DNA of 64,000 bases, taken from assembly GCA_039519185.1 (NCBI GenBank), contig CM076847.1, positions 41,946,916 through 42,010,915 on the forward strand, written 5' to 3'. Numbering within the stretch: position 1 is the stretch's first letter; every line of letters starts with the position of its first letter. The notes beneath the pieces are model-generated. The model had not been told where the DNA came from. It worked only from the letters and a program-made list of their open reading frames with translations, and searched no databases. The DNA is from Astragalus membranaceus. Its lineage: Eukaryota; Streptophyta; Magnoliopsida; Fabales; Fabaceae. The position numbers and the translations under genes are program-made. Of this stretch, positions 46,343-57,200 are shown one piece after another.

Positions 46343-46763
46343 CGTTGCTTAACCTGATAGAGTAAATTAATACCTCTAATTACCAGGTTACCAGCAGCTA
46401 ATAGCTATATACCTTAATTTACTATTATATATTTGATCGAGTGCAAATTAATCTAAGAGACTATGATATCATCCCTTTATAAATAAAATGGAAATTGAAA
46501 CGGGAGAATCAAGCTCTTCATGCATATAATTGTAGGAGGATGATAACAAAACGGAATCAGCAGAACCGTCTAGCCGGCAGGTTATTAAGTGTGGCGACAA
46601 GTTCAATGACAAGGACTTTTGTTTGTCTGATTCTGATCATTGATAATTTAATATTATCAATGGCTTGATTAAGTTGTAGCTACCACTTTGTGTTTGGAAT
46701 GTTTTGAAACATTGTGTACACGCTTTGTCTCTATACGGTATTTTGGAAGTTTCAGTTGTAATA
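46343..46763 (-). promoter_or_regulatory. Upstream region of cytochrome b561 with TATA box
   Basis: TTTATAAA at 46476-46483 (read on the minus strand) lies 134 bp before the ATG, suiting a core promoter with a leader of about 100 nt. No other element is claimed. Confidence 0.5.
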
Positions 46764-46772
46764 ATAGTATTA

Positions 46773-46972
46773 GAGATGCTAGCAACATTCTCTAACTCGC
46801 TTTTAACACTCTCCTACCAACACGTATTCTACGATTGGTTAAATTTTATGTGAATCCCACTAAGTTAGTGAGTCTCATTTCCAAAGTGGTGGAAACACTA
46901 ATGAATTCTTATCAATCATAAAGTGAGTGTTAGAGGGAGAGTACGTCAAAGAGAGTGTTGCTAACATTTTTC
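46773..46972. mobile_element. 200-bp Mutator-like MITE
   Basis: The ends are inverted: GAGATGCTAGCAACATTCTC on the left and the complement of AGAGAGTGTTGCTAACATTT on the right. Nine-base flanks ATAGTATTA (46764-46772) and ATAGTATCA (46973-46981) match except for one base, the size typical of Mutator-like insertions. No coding capacity. It lies about 430 bp upstream of the b561 start. Confidence 0.75.
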
Positions 46973-46981
46973 ATAGTATCA

Positions 46982-47370
46982 AACATATACCAACTTTCTG
47001 GTTGAGACAATGAATTATGTAGTGTATGGTAAATAGAGGTTAGAGTGTTGTTTCGTTTAAGGCAAAGAGAAGAGAAATAGGGGAGAGAGAGTCCTGTCTC
47101 TTGGTTTGCTTGGAGAAGAAATGACAAAAACACCCTTAAACTAAAAAACAATATCTAATTTCATAATTTAGTTAACTAAATAGTATTTTTATTATTTAAT
47201 TAAATTAGCTAAGTATTTATTTTAATTAGTTTAACATTTATTTTATTCATTTAACTTAATTAGTTAAAAAATTATTTTAGTTATTTAATTAGATAAAAGT
47301 TAGGGTGAATAAATAAGGGTAAAATTGGAATTTTCACAATTAAGACCCATTTTCTGTTTCTCTGTTCCCA
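46982..47370. other. AT-rich spacer
   Basis: Mostly TTATTTAATTAAATTAGCTA-like short repeats around 47160-47300. No gene seen. Confidence 0.5.
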
Positions 47371-47660
47371 CACTACAAAAAATATGCCCATTAGCGACGG
47401 AAATTAGCGAGGGACTAATGTTCCCTCGCAAAAACTGGAATTAGCGACGGAATTTGCGAGGGAATAGGGGCTGTCGTATTTTTGAGAATTAGCGACAGAA
47501 TTTTGAAGATTAGCGACGAGAATTTTGAAAATTAGCGACGGAATTTCAGTCCCTCGCTAATTCCCTCGCTAATTTTTGACAGTTTTCAGATGATGGGACT
47601 CAGTGCAGGTATTTAGCGACGAAATTTCAGTCCCTCGCTAATTCCCTCGCTAACTTAACA
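47371..47660. mobile_element. End of a CACTA (En/Spm-type) transposon
   Basis: It begins CACTACAAAAAA, the hallmark terminus. Subterminal repeats in both orientations follow (TTAGCGACGGAA and TCCCTCGCTAA, at least nine in 290 bp). The element breaks off at about 47660 where LTR-like sequence begins. The other terminus is not in the window. Confidence 0.75.
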
Positions 47661-50198
47661 TAAAATCACTTTAATACTTAAGTTACGTGCCTTACAACTT
47701 CTCATGTCCTAGTGTTCAATATCTAAAACCAAAAGTAGCGGAAACAATTTACAACTTGTAACAAGTATAAGTCATACAATCGATAATACAAAGATAACAA
47801 AGGGAAACAACATAAGCACTTAAAACTGAAGCTTCAACATCTCCTCTAAGTCGCACTGACTGGCCGTGCCTCTTTGCCTTCGCTTTTCCCTGTTTCTCTG
47901 TAAAAACCACAACATATAAAGGGTGAGATAAACATTATCTCAGTGAGTCCTATCGGGACCCCTTACTACTCTCGCGGTTGATTATGCATCATTTTAATCG
48001 TAGCTAAAATAATAGCCACGCGAAACCTAATAACATAGCATATCACCGTGAATGATTGTCTATATTCCCAGTGAACCCAATCCGCTTACCATAAACCGCG
48101 GGCAAACCTCAAGGGGCTTAGGTTCATATGGCTCATGACTTCCCCTCCCCTAGTACGCTAATCTCAATAGGGTCTTCACCCGTACTCAATATATATAATT
48201 TATACATATATGAAACCTCAAACTCAACCTCAATAGACATTTAGCCCACTTAAACATTAACATAACCTCAAAGAACATTTAGTCCGTTTAAATATTACCA
48301 TAACCTCAAAGGACTTTTAGTCCGTTTAAATATTAACATAACTTCAAAGGATTAACATAACCTCAAAGGACATTTAGTCCGTTTAAATATTAACATAACC
48401 TCAAAGGACATTTAGTCCGTTTAAATATTAACATAACCTCAAAGGACATTTAGTCCGTTTAAACAATATTATGACCTCACACGTGGTTACTAACAGTCAA
48501 TAACACAACTTAGGGAAATTCACAATTCGATCCAAGCATTTTTAATTCTCAAAACCTTTCTTCAAGACCAAGTTGATCATGTTTAAAACCATGTTAATAT
48601 GAAGTATATAACATCCCCATTGGTTGAGAAATGGTTTGGAAGTGATTTGGAATAAAAAGGAGCGATGAAACAGCAAAACGACACTTAAAACCCGTAAGGC
48701 GCGCACGGTCCGTGCTTAGGGACGCATGGTCCGTGCTTCACTTTTTAAACATTTAGCATGTTGGTGCGAAAGGGGCGCATGGTCCATGCTCAAAGACGCA
48801 TGGTCCGTGCTCCCTATGCAGAAACAACATTTACACTCCGTTTTGTCCGTTTTGTAATTCCGATCGATTCCAATCCGAAATCCAAACCAATTCCAACTGA
48901 AAAACAGAAAATTCCACAACGTATACCAGTTCAAACAATCATAACACTCCAATTTCCAAAATCACAATCAAGTTATAAATTGAAAAATAAACCGTAAAAC
49001 TTCAAACTTTGAAAACGGTTTTTGACGAAATTAACGAGACGAAGGGAAACTTTAGTCGACTTCAGAATACATAAAAACTCAGTATCAAAACAATCCCTAA
49101 GCGAGTATAGAACTCACCAATCGTGATGAAAATCACGAACAATCAAGACTCCACGAAATGCAAGCGACAATGTAACTAATCAAACTATCCCCGAATGTCC
49201 ACCTATGCTCCAACGAACACGAAATCGATCTCGAACGAAGCCCAAACGTGTCCAGCTACTGAAGTTTACCCAAATGCATCTCAATCAACAATGTAATTTC
49301 CGTTCTACTCCAATATAATCCCGACTCCTAGAAACGCGGCAACTAACTCCAAATCGGTTTGGCAGCATCTGTAAGTTGTTTTGCAACAGACATAACTAAT
49401 TCAATTCTTAACCAAAACCATTCAAACCAGCTCCTAATGTGTAGATAATTTTGTCAACTTTCATATGGTTCAAGTCCGACACTGATAGGATGATTATTCA
49501 GGGAGTTATGGCTAAAATACATAGACTGGTCCGAAAATGTTACTGTGACAAAAGTGAAATTTGTACTTAAAGTTTCTCCCTCATTACTCAGTCAAATCAA
49601 GTGGTTCTTGTGCCTAAACTGAAGAGGAGGGTGGGTTCTTTGGTGGTGAAATCAGTATCAAATTGAAGAGGAGATGACAAGGATTACAATGGTGGAAGAA
49701 AGTTGGACATGCATCAATGTTGGAGAAGATTCTCTCCTCTCCTTCTCAAGCTCTCTCTCTCTCAACTCTCCTCTTCTCTCCCTCTCTCCAATTCTGTTTC
49801 TAGTTCTCTTCTTTTTTGTTTCAGAAAAATGAAATGTGGTTCTGAGTGTGGTTGTGAGCTGAGGGTATATGGGTTGGGGGAAAAAGACCAATGTACCCTT
49901 AAGTGATAAATATACTAAAGTCTCACTCTAATTCATCTCTAATCAACCACTAACTCAATACTTTCTTTCTTAAATTTCTGGTTGTTGTTTTATGGAAGTG
50001 AGGAGTGTGTTTGGTATCTAATTCCAGCTGAAGGTTTGGTGAAGTGTAATTTACCAAAATACCCCTCCACTTAACTTTCCTCTAATTCCACTTAAACTCA
50101 TTTCCAATCAAACAAATACACAATAATTCATATAATTGAGCAATTTAACATTGCTTTCCCGACACAAACTTAGCCATGACTCGACTTATCATTTAAGG
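47661..50198 (-). mobile_element. Inverted, truncated LTR related to the solo LTR at 35089
   Basis: The reverse complement follows the 35089-37779 family: GATAAGTCGAGTCATGGCTAAG, the CT-rich stretch (GA leader; 49735-49790), TCAACCAAAACG-type segments and the AGCGGAAACAATTTACAAC end block. The outermost bases of both LTR ends are missing (divergence at about 47660 and 50198). It includes 38-bp repeats (48240-48465) and four GCATGGTCCGTGC-type palindromes (48702-48810). Confidence 0.7.
48240..48465. repeat. About six 38-bp repeats with a GGAC-GTCC hairpin
   Basis: CATAACCTCAAAGGACATTT followed by AGTCCGTTTAAATATTAA is repeated with small changes. One unit is truncated near 48345. Each unit holds the inverted pair GGAC/GTCC separated by five bases. 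Confidence 0.85.
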
Positions 50199-50608
50199 AA
50201 TACGGAAACCAAAAGACGGAAACCAAATGAGCAAGGATTTCCACAAACCATCATATCAATATCATTCAATTTTTGATACACACCGTTCAACCACATGTCC
50301 GGATTGTCATGACCCACGAATTGAGCCGTGAAAAACTTGTATTTGAGTGGATTGCTATGTCTTAAGCTGAGATCTAGGTGATACACAAAAAATCAAATTT
50401 TTCTAGTCGTTAATTTGGTCGAGTTATAAATTATGGATCACCAAACAACTTTGGTAATAATTCATATAGGAGTGAATATAAGTGAACTGTCTCATCTTTA
50501 GTTGAATTATTTGATAAGTTGGACACAAATTTCTGACAAATTGTAAATCCTAAGACATTGTTAATTTCATTTTTAATTTTTTCTATTGTTGTGATACAAA
50601 AGAATTCA
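50199..50608 (-). other. Unassigned sequence with unrecognised short frames
   Basis: A minus frame at about 50200-50386 (FFTAQFVGHDNPDMWLNGVY, DIDMMVCGNPCSFGF) looks protein-like but matches nothing I recognise. The rest is the 3' flank of the peptide exon at 50609. Confidence 0.25.
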
Positions 50609-50790
50609 TTACTTAAAACAACAACAATAATTTGTGCCGGTTGGAGCATAACATTGTCCACCTTTTTGAAATCCCGCTCTAAGGCACTCTGTACCACAAT
50701 CTGAATTGCAAGAATTTAAGCAGCATAATGGTATAGGTCCTTTCGTCTCCACAATGCATTTTTCTGGAATGTTCCAACCAGTCACGAATC
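50609..50790 (-). pseudogene. Defensin-like cysteine-rich peptide exon, probably of a broken gene
   Basis: After a plausible acceptor (TGTTGGTGCAG at 50791-50801) the minus strand encodes about 60 residues ending CCCFK and TAA. Ten cysteines are seen, with C-x3-C-x3-C (CNSDCGTEC), G-x-C (GGQC) and C-x-C (within YCCC), the layout of plant defensin-like (DEFL) secreted peptides. Such genes usually have a separate signal-peptide exon. Upstream, an ATG at 51173 opens a short frame with a TGA after seven codons (51150-51152), then a hydrophobic stretch. No clear donor site follows. The gene is therefore probably non-functional, or its first exon lies elsewhere. A gypsy LTR starts 65 bp beyond that ATG. 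Confidence 0.5.
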
Positions 50791-51237
50791 CTGCACCAAC
50801 ACAAAAACAAATTTTTATGTACATCAAATATCCTTCTTTACTTTAAAGAAACCTCAACACAATGTTTCACCTATCCAAAAATATTACTTGACCTTGGATT
50901 CTTGCAAATTAAAAACTTTATTTACAATATAACTTCAAAAAAAAGCTATTGAATGATATTGATCTAACAACACACGACTTTTGGTCTTTTGAAAACGTTG
51001 ATATGAAAAACAAATACAACAAACAATAACAATTTTCAATTTAAATTAGTAAATTATATATCAAATATGCAACTCAAAGAAAAAGACATTAACAATTCTC
51101 CTATCCTCAAATCAGGACCAAAACAATGAATGTAACAGACAAGAGATATCATAGATAGAAGCGGGAGGTCATTTTGTACGTTTTAACCTTTTACTCTTCC
51201 TTGCGAGAAGTAAGTTCAGCTATGTTTTCAATTTATA

Positions 51238-51844
51238 TGTAACACCCCGGTATTTCTAACATGTAGAGAGACCGAAGATGCACAGATGCGGAATTCAGAG
51301 GACACAGTTCCTGTTTAAGTTTTGGACATACAAACTTTTTCCGAAATAAAAACATAATCGGAATTAGTATTACTTCATAAAATAGAAGTTCATCGGTTTC
51401 ATACCGAACGGAATACAATATCCAAGTCCAACACCAGACAGAAACATAAAGCAGTTCGTAAAACTCATAGCCAATACAAGTTATACAACCAAAAACAACA
51501 ACAAAAGGACAAAGGATAAATATGACTAAGTCTTCAGCACCTCCGAGAGTATATCAACTACTCGTGCACAATAGTCTTCCTTTTTCCCTAGTTCTCTGAA
51601 AAACAACAAATATGGATTGGGTGAGATAACATTATCTCAGTGAGTCCTACCGTGCCCCCCTCACTGACACTCGGTTCAATTTATTAAACCGTTACAACAA
51701 AAGCTGACATAACAATGTCTTATTTATTAATCGAAATGCCGAGTGTGCAACGACCACTAATCCCGGCAATTCGTGTTCTTAATTATTAATCGAAACGCCG
51801 ACCGTGCAACGACCACTAATCCCGGCGAATCGTATACTTACTTA
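51238..51844 (-). mobile_element. 3' LTR remnant of an old gypsy element (host of the 51929 insertion)
   Basis: It starts TGTAACACCCCGGTATTTCTAAC, the end type seen at 25809, and includes a leader-like CTCAGTGAGTCCTACCG block and two GCCG...CCCGGC modules (about 51735-51830). At about 51845 it joins directly to pol coding sequence, so integrase and the beginning of the LTR are deleted. Confidence 0.7.
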
Positions 51845-51928
51845 GCATAAACCGGCCGTTCTTAATTCTCTGAATGACTCCAACAAAGCCATCTTGTGAA
51901 CCATTAACCTTGCCGTGTGGATAGACTT
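51845..51928 (-). pseudogene. Short pol remnant continuing the RNase H end of the old gypsy element
   Basis: Across the 51929-59851 insertion the minus strand joins VADALSRKS (ending at 59852) to IHTARLMVHKMALLESFREL here. This fits the usual linker between gypsy RNase H and integrase. It then runs into LTR sequence. Confidence 0.75.
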
Positions 51929-54577
51929 TGTAACACCCAAATAATTTAATTAATTTATTTAATTAAATTATTAGGGATTTATTTTATTTAGTGATTTAAT
52001 TAAATTTAGAAAATAATTGAGTGGGTGCATATTATTATTTAGGGCATGATGTTGGCTTGGAGCGCACATAGGGCTTGAGTTGGATAAGCCCATGACCCAA
52101 TACCCAACATAGGCGAGTTTGGCTAAGTGAATGGGGTTAGGGTTTGAGGCTTGGCATTGGCGAAATCCCTAGAGAGAGTGGAGAGAGTGAGCCGTTTTGG
52201 AGAGCAAAGGAAAGGAGAGAAAACGCAAAACTTCAAGAAAGAAAGAAGAAGGAAGGGCGAGGATCAAGAAGAGAAGGGGGGGGGCCTCCATTGTTGCTGA
52301 ATTTTTGGTGGTGATTTCCTCTCAAGAACTCCTACTTCTTCTAACATAAGGTAAGGGGGGATCATCTTTCTCTATAATAGATTGTGTGATGGGTTTTAGG
52401 ATGGGATTTAGCCTAGATCTATCCATATTATTGTTGATCCTTAATCATTGCCATCTTGATGAATATATGCGACTTATGATCTTGGTGATTGCTTGATGTT
52501 TATGTGTTTTTGATTATATTCATGTTGATTGAGATTAATGATATGATCATGTATGTGTTGTTGAATTCACTGTTTTGAGATGTTCTGACATAGGTTTAGT
52601 ATTTCAGTGACTGAGAACGTTTTACTAATTGAAAAATTATGTGGTTTGTCATTTCGAAAACTTGATTGAATGCTTGTTAATTTGACGCTGGTTTGGTTGC
52701 GTTTAGAGCTGTGAAGATCGAGTTATGAATTCCACAAGTTAGGGTAATATTCTGAAAGCATTCTGGACATAGGTTCGGTATTTTTAAAACTGCGAACTTT
52801 CTGTTCGTCAAACAATTATGGGACTTTTTTTGTTAGAAAACAGACTTAATTTTGGTCATTTTGGCACTGGTTTGGTTAAACTTGGAGTAGTGTAGCTCGA
52901 GTTATGAGCGTCCCAATTCAGGTCAAATTTCTGGACTTAAACTAGGTATAGGTTCAGTGTTTCAGGTCTTGTGTCTTCAATTGAACTCTGATTTGAACGA
53001 TTCTTTTTCCATTAGAAACTATACTCAAATTGATTTTGTTAAGGCTAAGGTTTTGTTCCATTTGGTCAAGTGTAAGTCAGTTTAGAGTGATTTGAAGTGG
53101 AAGGACAGAATCTGTCCAGTCTGGGAACCATTCGGGTTGTTTCTAAAAACTGTAATAACTGGCTCATTGTTTTGAAACTTTAAATATATGTTCAGAAACT
53201 ACACATCTGTAGCTTTCCAACGAGGGGTCTTTTGTAATTTTTCGATGTCGTTTACTATTTTAACTAATTCGCCGAATTCTGGCTGCCGTGTTCGCATAGC
53301 CCAGGGTGTCGCTGTTGTTCCCAAATTTGTTTTTCGAATATCTTTTGACTCGGGACTCCGTTTTAGGCGTTTCAAAATGTTTTGGAAAGCTTATTCAGAC
53401 GCCCATCTGAATATTCTAATTTGGGGCTCAGTAAAGTATTTTCTGGAAGAAATGTTGATGATTAACTCAAACCCTAAAAGTTGTCAGTTTGAGAAAATGT
53501 CGAGTCGCAATCATTGGAAAATGAATCATTCTGAGGAAAAATATGTTAGTTGCTGTTGTATGGACGCCCGTGTGACTGTCCCGGTTGAATAATGAAATTT
53601 TATGAATAAAGTGACGAAAATGCCCTTGGTGGCCAATGTGTGAGTGTCTTGACGATGATGCCCTTAGTGGCTAGTTTTGTTGACAAAAATGCCCTTAGCG
53701 GCCAATGGGTGAGTAACATGATTAGCGATGATGTGATATAATTGGCGATGATGTGATATAATTAGCGAAGATGATTAGCGGTGATGATTAGCGGTGATGA
53801 TTAGCGGTGATGATTAGCGATGATGATTAGCGATGATGATTAGCGATGATGATATAAATACCGATGTGATATTTTTAGAGATGATGGGATATAATTGATG
53901 ATGATGATGTAATGTGATTGATGCATGTTCATAGTGTCGCATGCATTCATGTGCATTCAGCGGTGATGTAGGTTTCGGCCATGCGGTGAGTAGGCTTCGG
54001 CCAAAGCGGTGATGTGCCCTCAAGGCTTATTGCGGTGATGATGGATCCACATGTATATATTGCATTCTCATACATCTACATGCCATAGTGACGGATTGCC
54101 TTAATGAGTGACTTTCGAGTGATTATGTGATGACTGTAGTATGGTTGTTCTAGTCCTGTAATTCTAGCCTGAGACTTATCACATGTTCTATTATATGGTT
54201 AGATTGAACTCACCCTTTCTCTGTTGAATGTTACCCTACGTGGTAACTGCAGGTGATCACGAGTGAAGGTATTCGTACTCTTCACTATTTGGAGTCGGGT
54301 CGTCATGCTCTGATACGTAGCACTCAGTGGGGAGGGATGTACCTTAGTTTTCTGATGACTGTTTAACTGTTATGATTCATCGATGATTTAATGATTTTCC
54401 GCTGCTTGAATAAATGAGAATTTAAGTGCTATGTATTAGCTTTTCGGAAAATGACGTAATTAAGCTATTAGCGTTTTGACGAAAATGTGACACTCCTCTT
54501 GTTGAAAATAAAAGAAAAAGATTTTTGTAAACTCTTGTTTTATAATAATGAATAACGGGTAGAAAAGGGGTGTTACA
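51929..54577 (+). repeat. 5' LTR of the non-coding element
   Basis: TGTAACACCCAAATAATTT...AGGGGTGTTACA. A GAGAGAGTGGAGAGAGTGAG leader block lies at about 52170. An array of GATGATTAGCG repeats lies at 53715-53850. Confidence 0.93.
53715..53850. repeat. GATGATTAGCG(G/A)T short tandem repeats (also at 58989-59124)
   Basis: About nine 12-bp units with GGT or GAT variants, identical in number and order in both LTRs. Confidence 0.8.
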
Positions 54578-57200
54578 TTAGTGGTATCAGAGCAATGGTT
54601 GGTCCGTCCGGCCAAGTCGTCGAGTCGTTGTGTCGGTTAACGACCAACTGTTGTCTTTTGTATCTAACGGTTGTTTGTGTTGTACGAACGCTTCTGCAGG
54701 TAAAGGTAAAACAAAAATTGCTAACGGTAAGTGAACTAGTGGGGGAGAAGTCCCTACTAGTGTTGTGTGCCTATGTCGTATGTCTGTGTGTAGATTCTGT
54801 GTTTCGTTTTTGGTTATGTTTTCCTTTGACCTCCTTGTTGCATGCTGTTAAAAGACTTGCCCCGTCGCTTAGTGCTCGCATGTGTTTTGATTTGCCTGAA
54901 CTGTTTTAATCTTGATGCTAAGGCTAATCGTATTGTAAAATGGTTTTGCTGATTATTTAAGTCGCTACTTCGTCGATGACGTGCAAATAATGTTTTGATT
55001 TAGTATTGGACCTTGCGTGTTCTTCATGATATTCATTGATTGCGAACTTGTTTTGTTGAATTGTGTTAAATTGTTTTTATCACTCTCAGTAATGACATCC
55101 ATGCTTAAAAATGTTGAGTCTTGCATCCCTTGACTTATAACTATTTTCTATTGAAGGGTTAACTTCGCTATCACCAGAAATTGACTTATGCGTGTCAGTT
55201 AGCCTATCTTTCTTTACCTTGTGTCCCTGATTGTTTTGTCATGCACTGCTGTGAGTTTAGAGCCTTCACAATTGTTTTATAATAATGCTTGCAGTTTAGT
55301 ATTTTTGCACTTGAATTTTTTTGACAAAGTTTTGGTTATTACTTCTTGAGTTGTGTTATGTGGTTTTAGAACCTAAGAATAAAAAGATTTTCTGAGAACT
55401 GCTTGTGAAAATCTTGTTAAACAAATTTAATGTCGGATACCAATATTGATATTAAAATTATTTTGATGCTAGCCGTGTGTAAGGTTCTTACCGTAACGTC
55501 TTCTTGATTTCATATTGGCATTGTATACCAAATGTTTTATGAACTTCTCGGTAGTGTGTTTTAAGGTTCGAAAACTGATTACAATGAAAAGTTGCTTTGC
55601 GGAATTTTTTTTTTAGTCACTGCCTCGCTATTAACCGTTGTGGCGTCTTAAACCAATAAAAGTGAAAATGTGTTTGTTCAAATGCTGTGACTTTATTTCC
55701 AACGTGAAGGTGTCTTTTGTAAATCAAGCGTAACGATTTTAGCAGTAGGCTGTGCCATCCCTACTTTCGTTTTCTCCCCTATTTGCCCAGTTTTCCTCGA
55801 GGTGTGATCTTGTGCACTTGAAAATCTATGCCATGATCTTAGTTGTTGCCTCTTGAATTATGCTATGTGGTTCTGTGTTCCTAAAAGGCAAAGTGACTTC
55901 TGGAAATGTTTTTGAACATCTAGTGAACGATTTTACGGTTAGATACTGATATTAGTGTTGAAAGTCATTTTAGTAAATGGACGTTGATCTCGTGTCAAGT
56001 TTTAATACGGCATTTGATTGCACAATGGTGCTACACGGTCTTACTGTCTTGACTGTTGCGAATGATAAAAATTTTGGTTTGAAAACTGCAACTATTGTCG
56101 CCTCCTATTTTTGCTACCACGTGAAATGACATTAAAAGTGGGCTGAATTTTATGTTGTTAGTATTACCCCACATATTTTACTCTATTTCGGTTTTCACAA
56201 TGGTATGGGAAAATCTCCTTTGGCAAAATAATAACTATGACCGTAACCGTCTACAACGAGTTTCCCGGATTTTGCTCTAGCTGTTGCACTCTTTGTAATT
56301 GCGCCCCGTGATTTTGAAAACCTTAAAAATTTAAGATGTGCATTGGCACTGTTTGTGCACTTCCTTGAGTTAGCTTTTATTGCCGTATACTCTTAAGAAT
56401 ATTTATTCAAACTATTTAAGCTGACGACTAGTCTTGTAGAGGGAAAATCAATTTCTAAGACGTGTGTTGTTTCTTGTGTCGAAAAAACTCTGAACAAAGT
56501 GTTTAGTGCATGTATTTGGTCGTACATTTTGTTTATGTGCCTGTTTTGCTGTGTTGCTCGCGGCGCCTTAGCGCCCACCGTTGTGACTAAGTTGTTAGTC
56601 CTGATGCTGCCGATTATTATCATAATTGTTGAGGTTGTGGTTGTTGCAATGTCGTATGCTGATGTTTTGCTATTGTTGCCTTGGGTACTGCCGAGTGGCC
56701 CAAATTATGTTGTTTGTTGTTGTGGGTACCGCCGAATGGCCCGCGTTGTCATCGATTTATGTTGTCGGCCGGTGGCCATTGTTGTTGAATTGCATTGTGT
56801 GCACTCTGTGAGTCTTGCATTGATGGTGTGATGGTCGGTATACGCTGTGTCCGTAAGGGTAGATGAGGGAGGTAGAACCCAGGTCAGCTTATCAGAGTAG
56901 CGCAGCGAAGTTTTGGCAGATTATATTAGGAAGGAACTCTAATAGAGTTTTGGGGTGATCATGTGGTACCGGCATGATTGCGCTCAAAAACCCTACCGGT
57001 GGACCTGAGGGAGGAGAGGTCTGGTTGATATTTCCGGAGTTACCTGGCCGAGTAAGTAGGAGGGACGGCCGCCCAATCACTTATCGCCGGTAACCAAGGA
57101 AATAATAATCAGCTTGATGGATCGTTGGTTTATTAGTGGAGGAGTGTTGGCTTAGGCGGTTAAGTTTTCGAGGACGAAAACATTCTAAGTGGGGGAGAGT
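54578..57200 (+). other. Non-coding internal region of the LARD-like element
   Basis: It begins with the tRNA-iMet primer site and ends AAGTGGGGGAGAGT. The largest open frames (about 100 codons) show no family features. Near 56560-56750 it contains GGCGCCTTAGCGCC and GTACCGCCGAATGGCCC motifs, the complements of motifs in the solo LTR at 11505-14132. Confidence 0.8.

Noticed and set aside
47371..50198. CACTA element spanning the whole region to 50198
   Set aside because: No matching right terminus (TTTTTTGTAGTG) was found, and the sequence after about 47660 is LTR-related.
53188..53592. 134-codon frame in the 51929 LTR (repeated at 58462)
   Set aside because: Conserved only because the two LTRs are identical by replication. 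No known motif, and the start lies mid-LTR.
54595..54909. 104-codon frame just after the primer site of the non-coding element, in the position of gag
   Set aside because: It lacks a gag domain or zinc knuckle and has a hydrophobic, random-looking composition.
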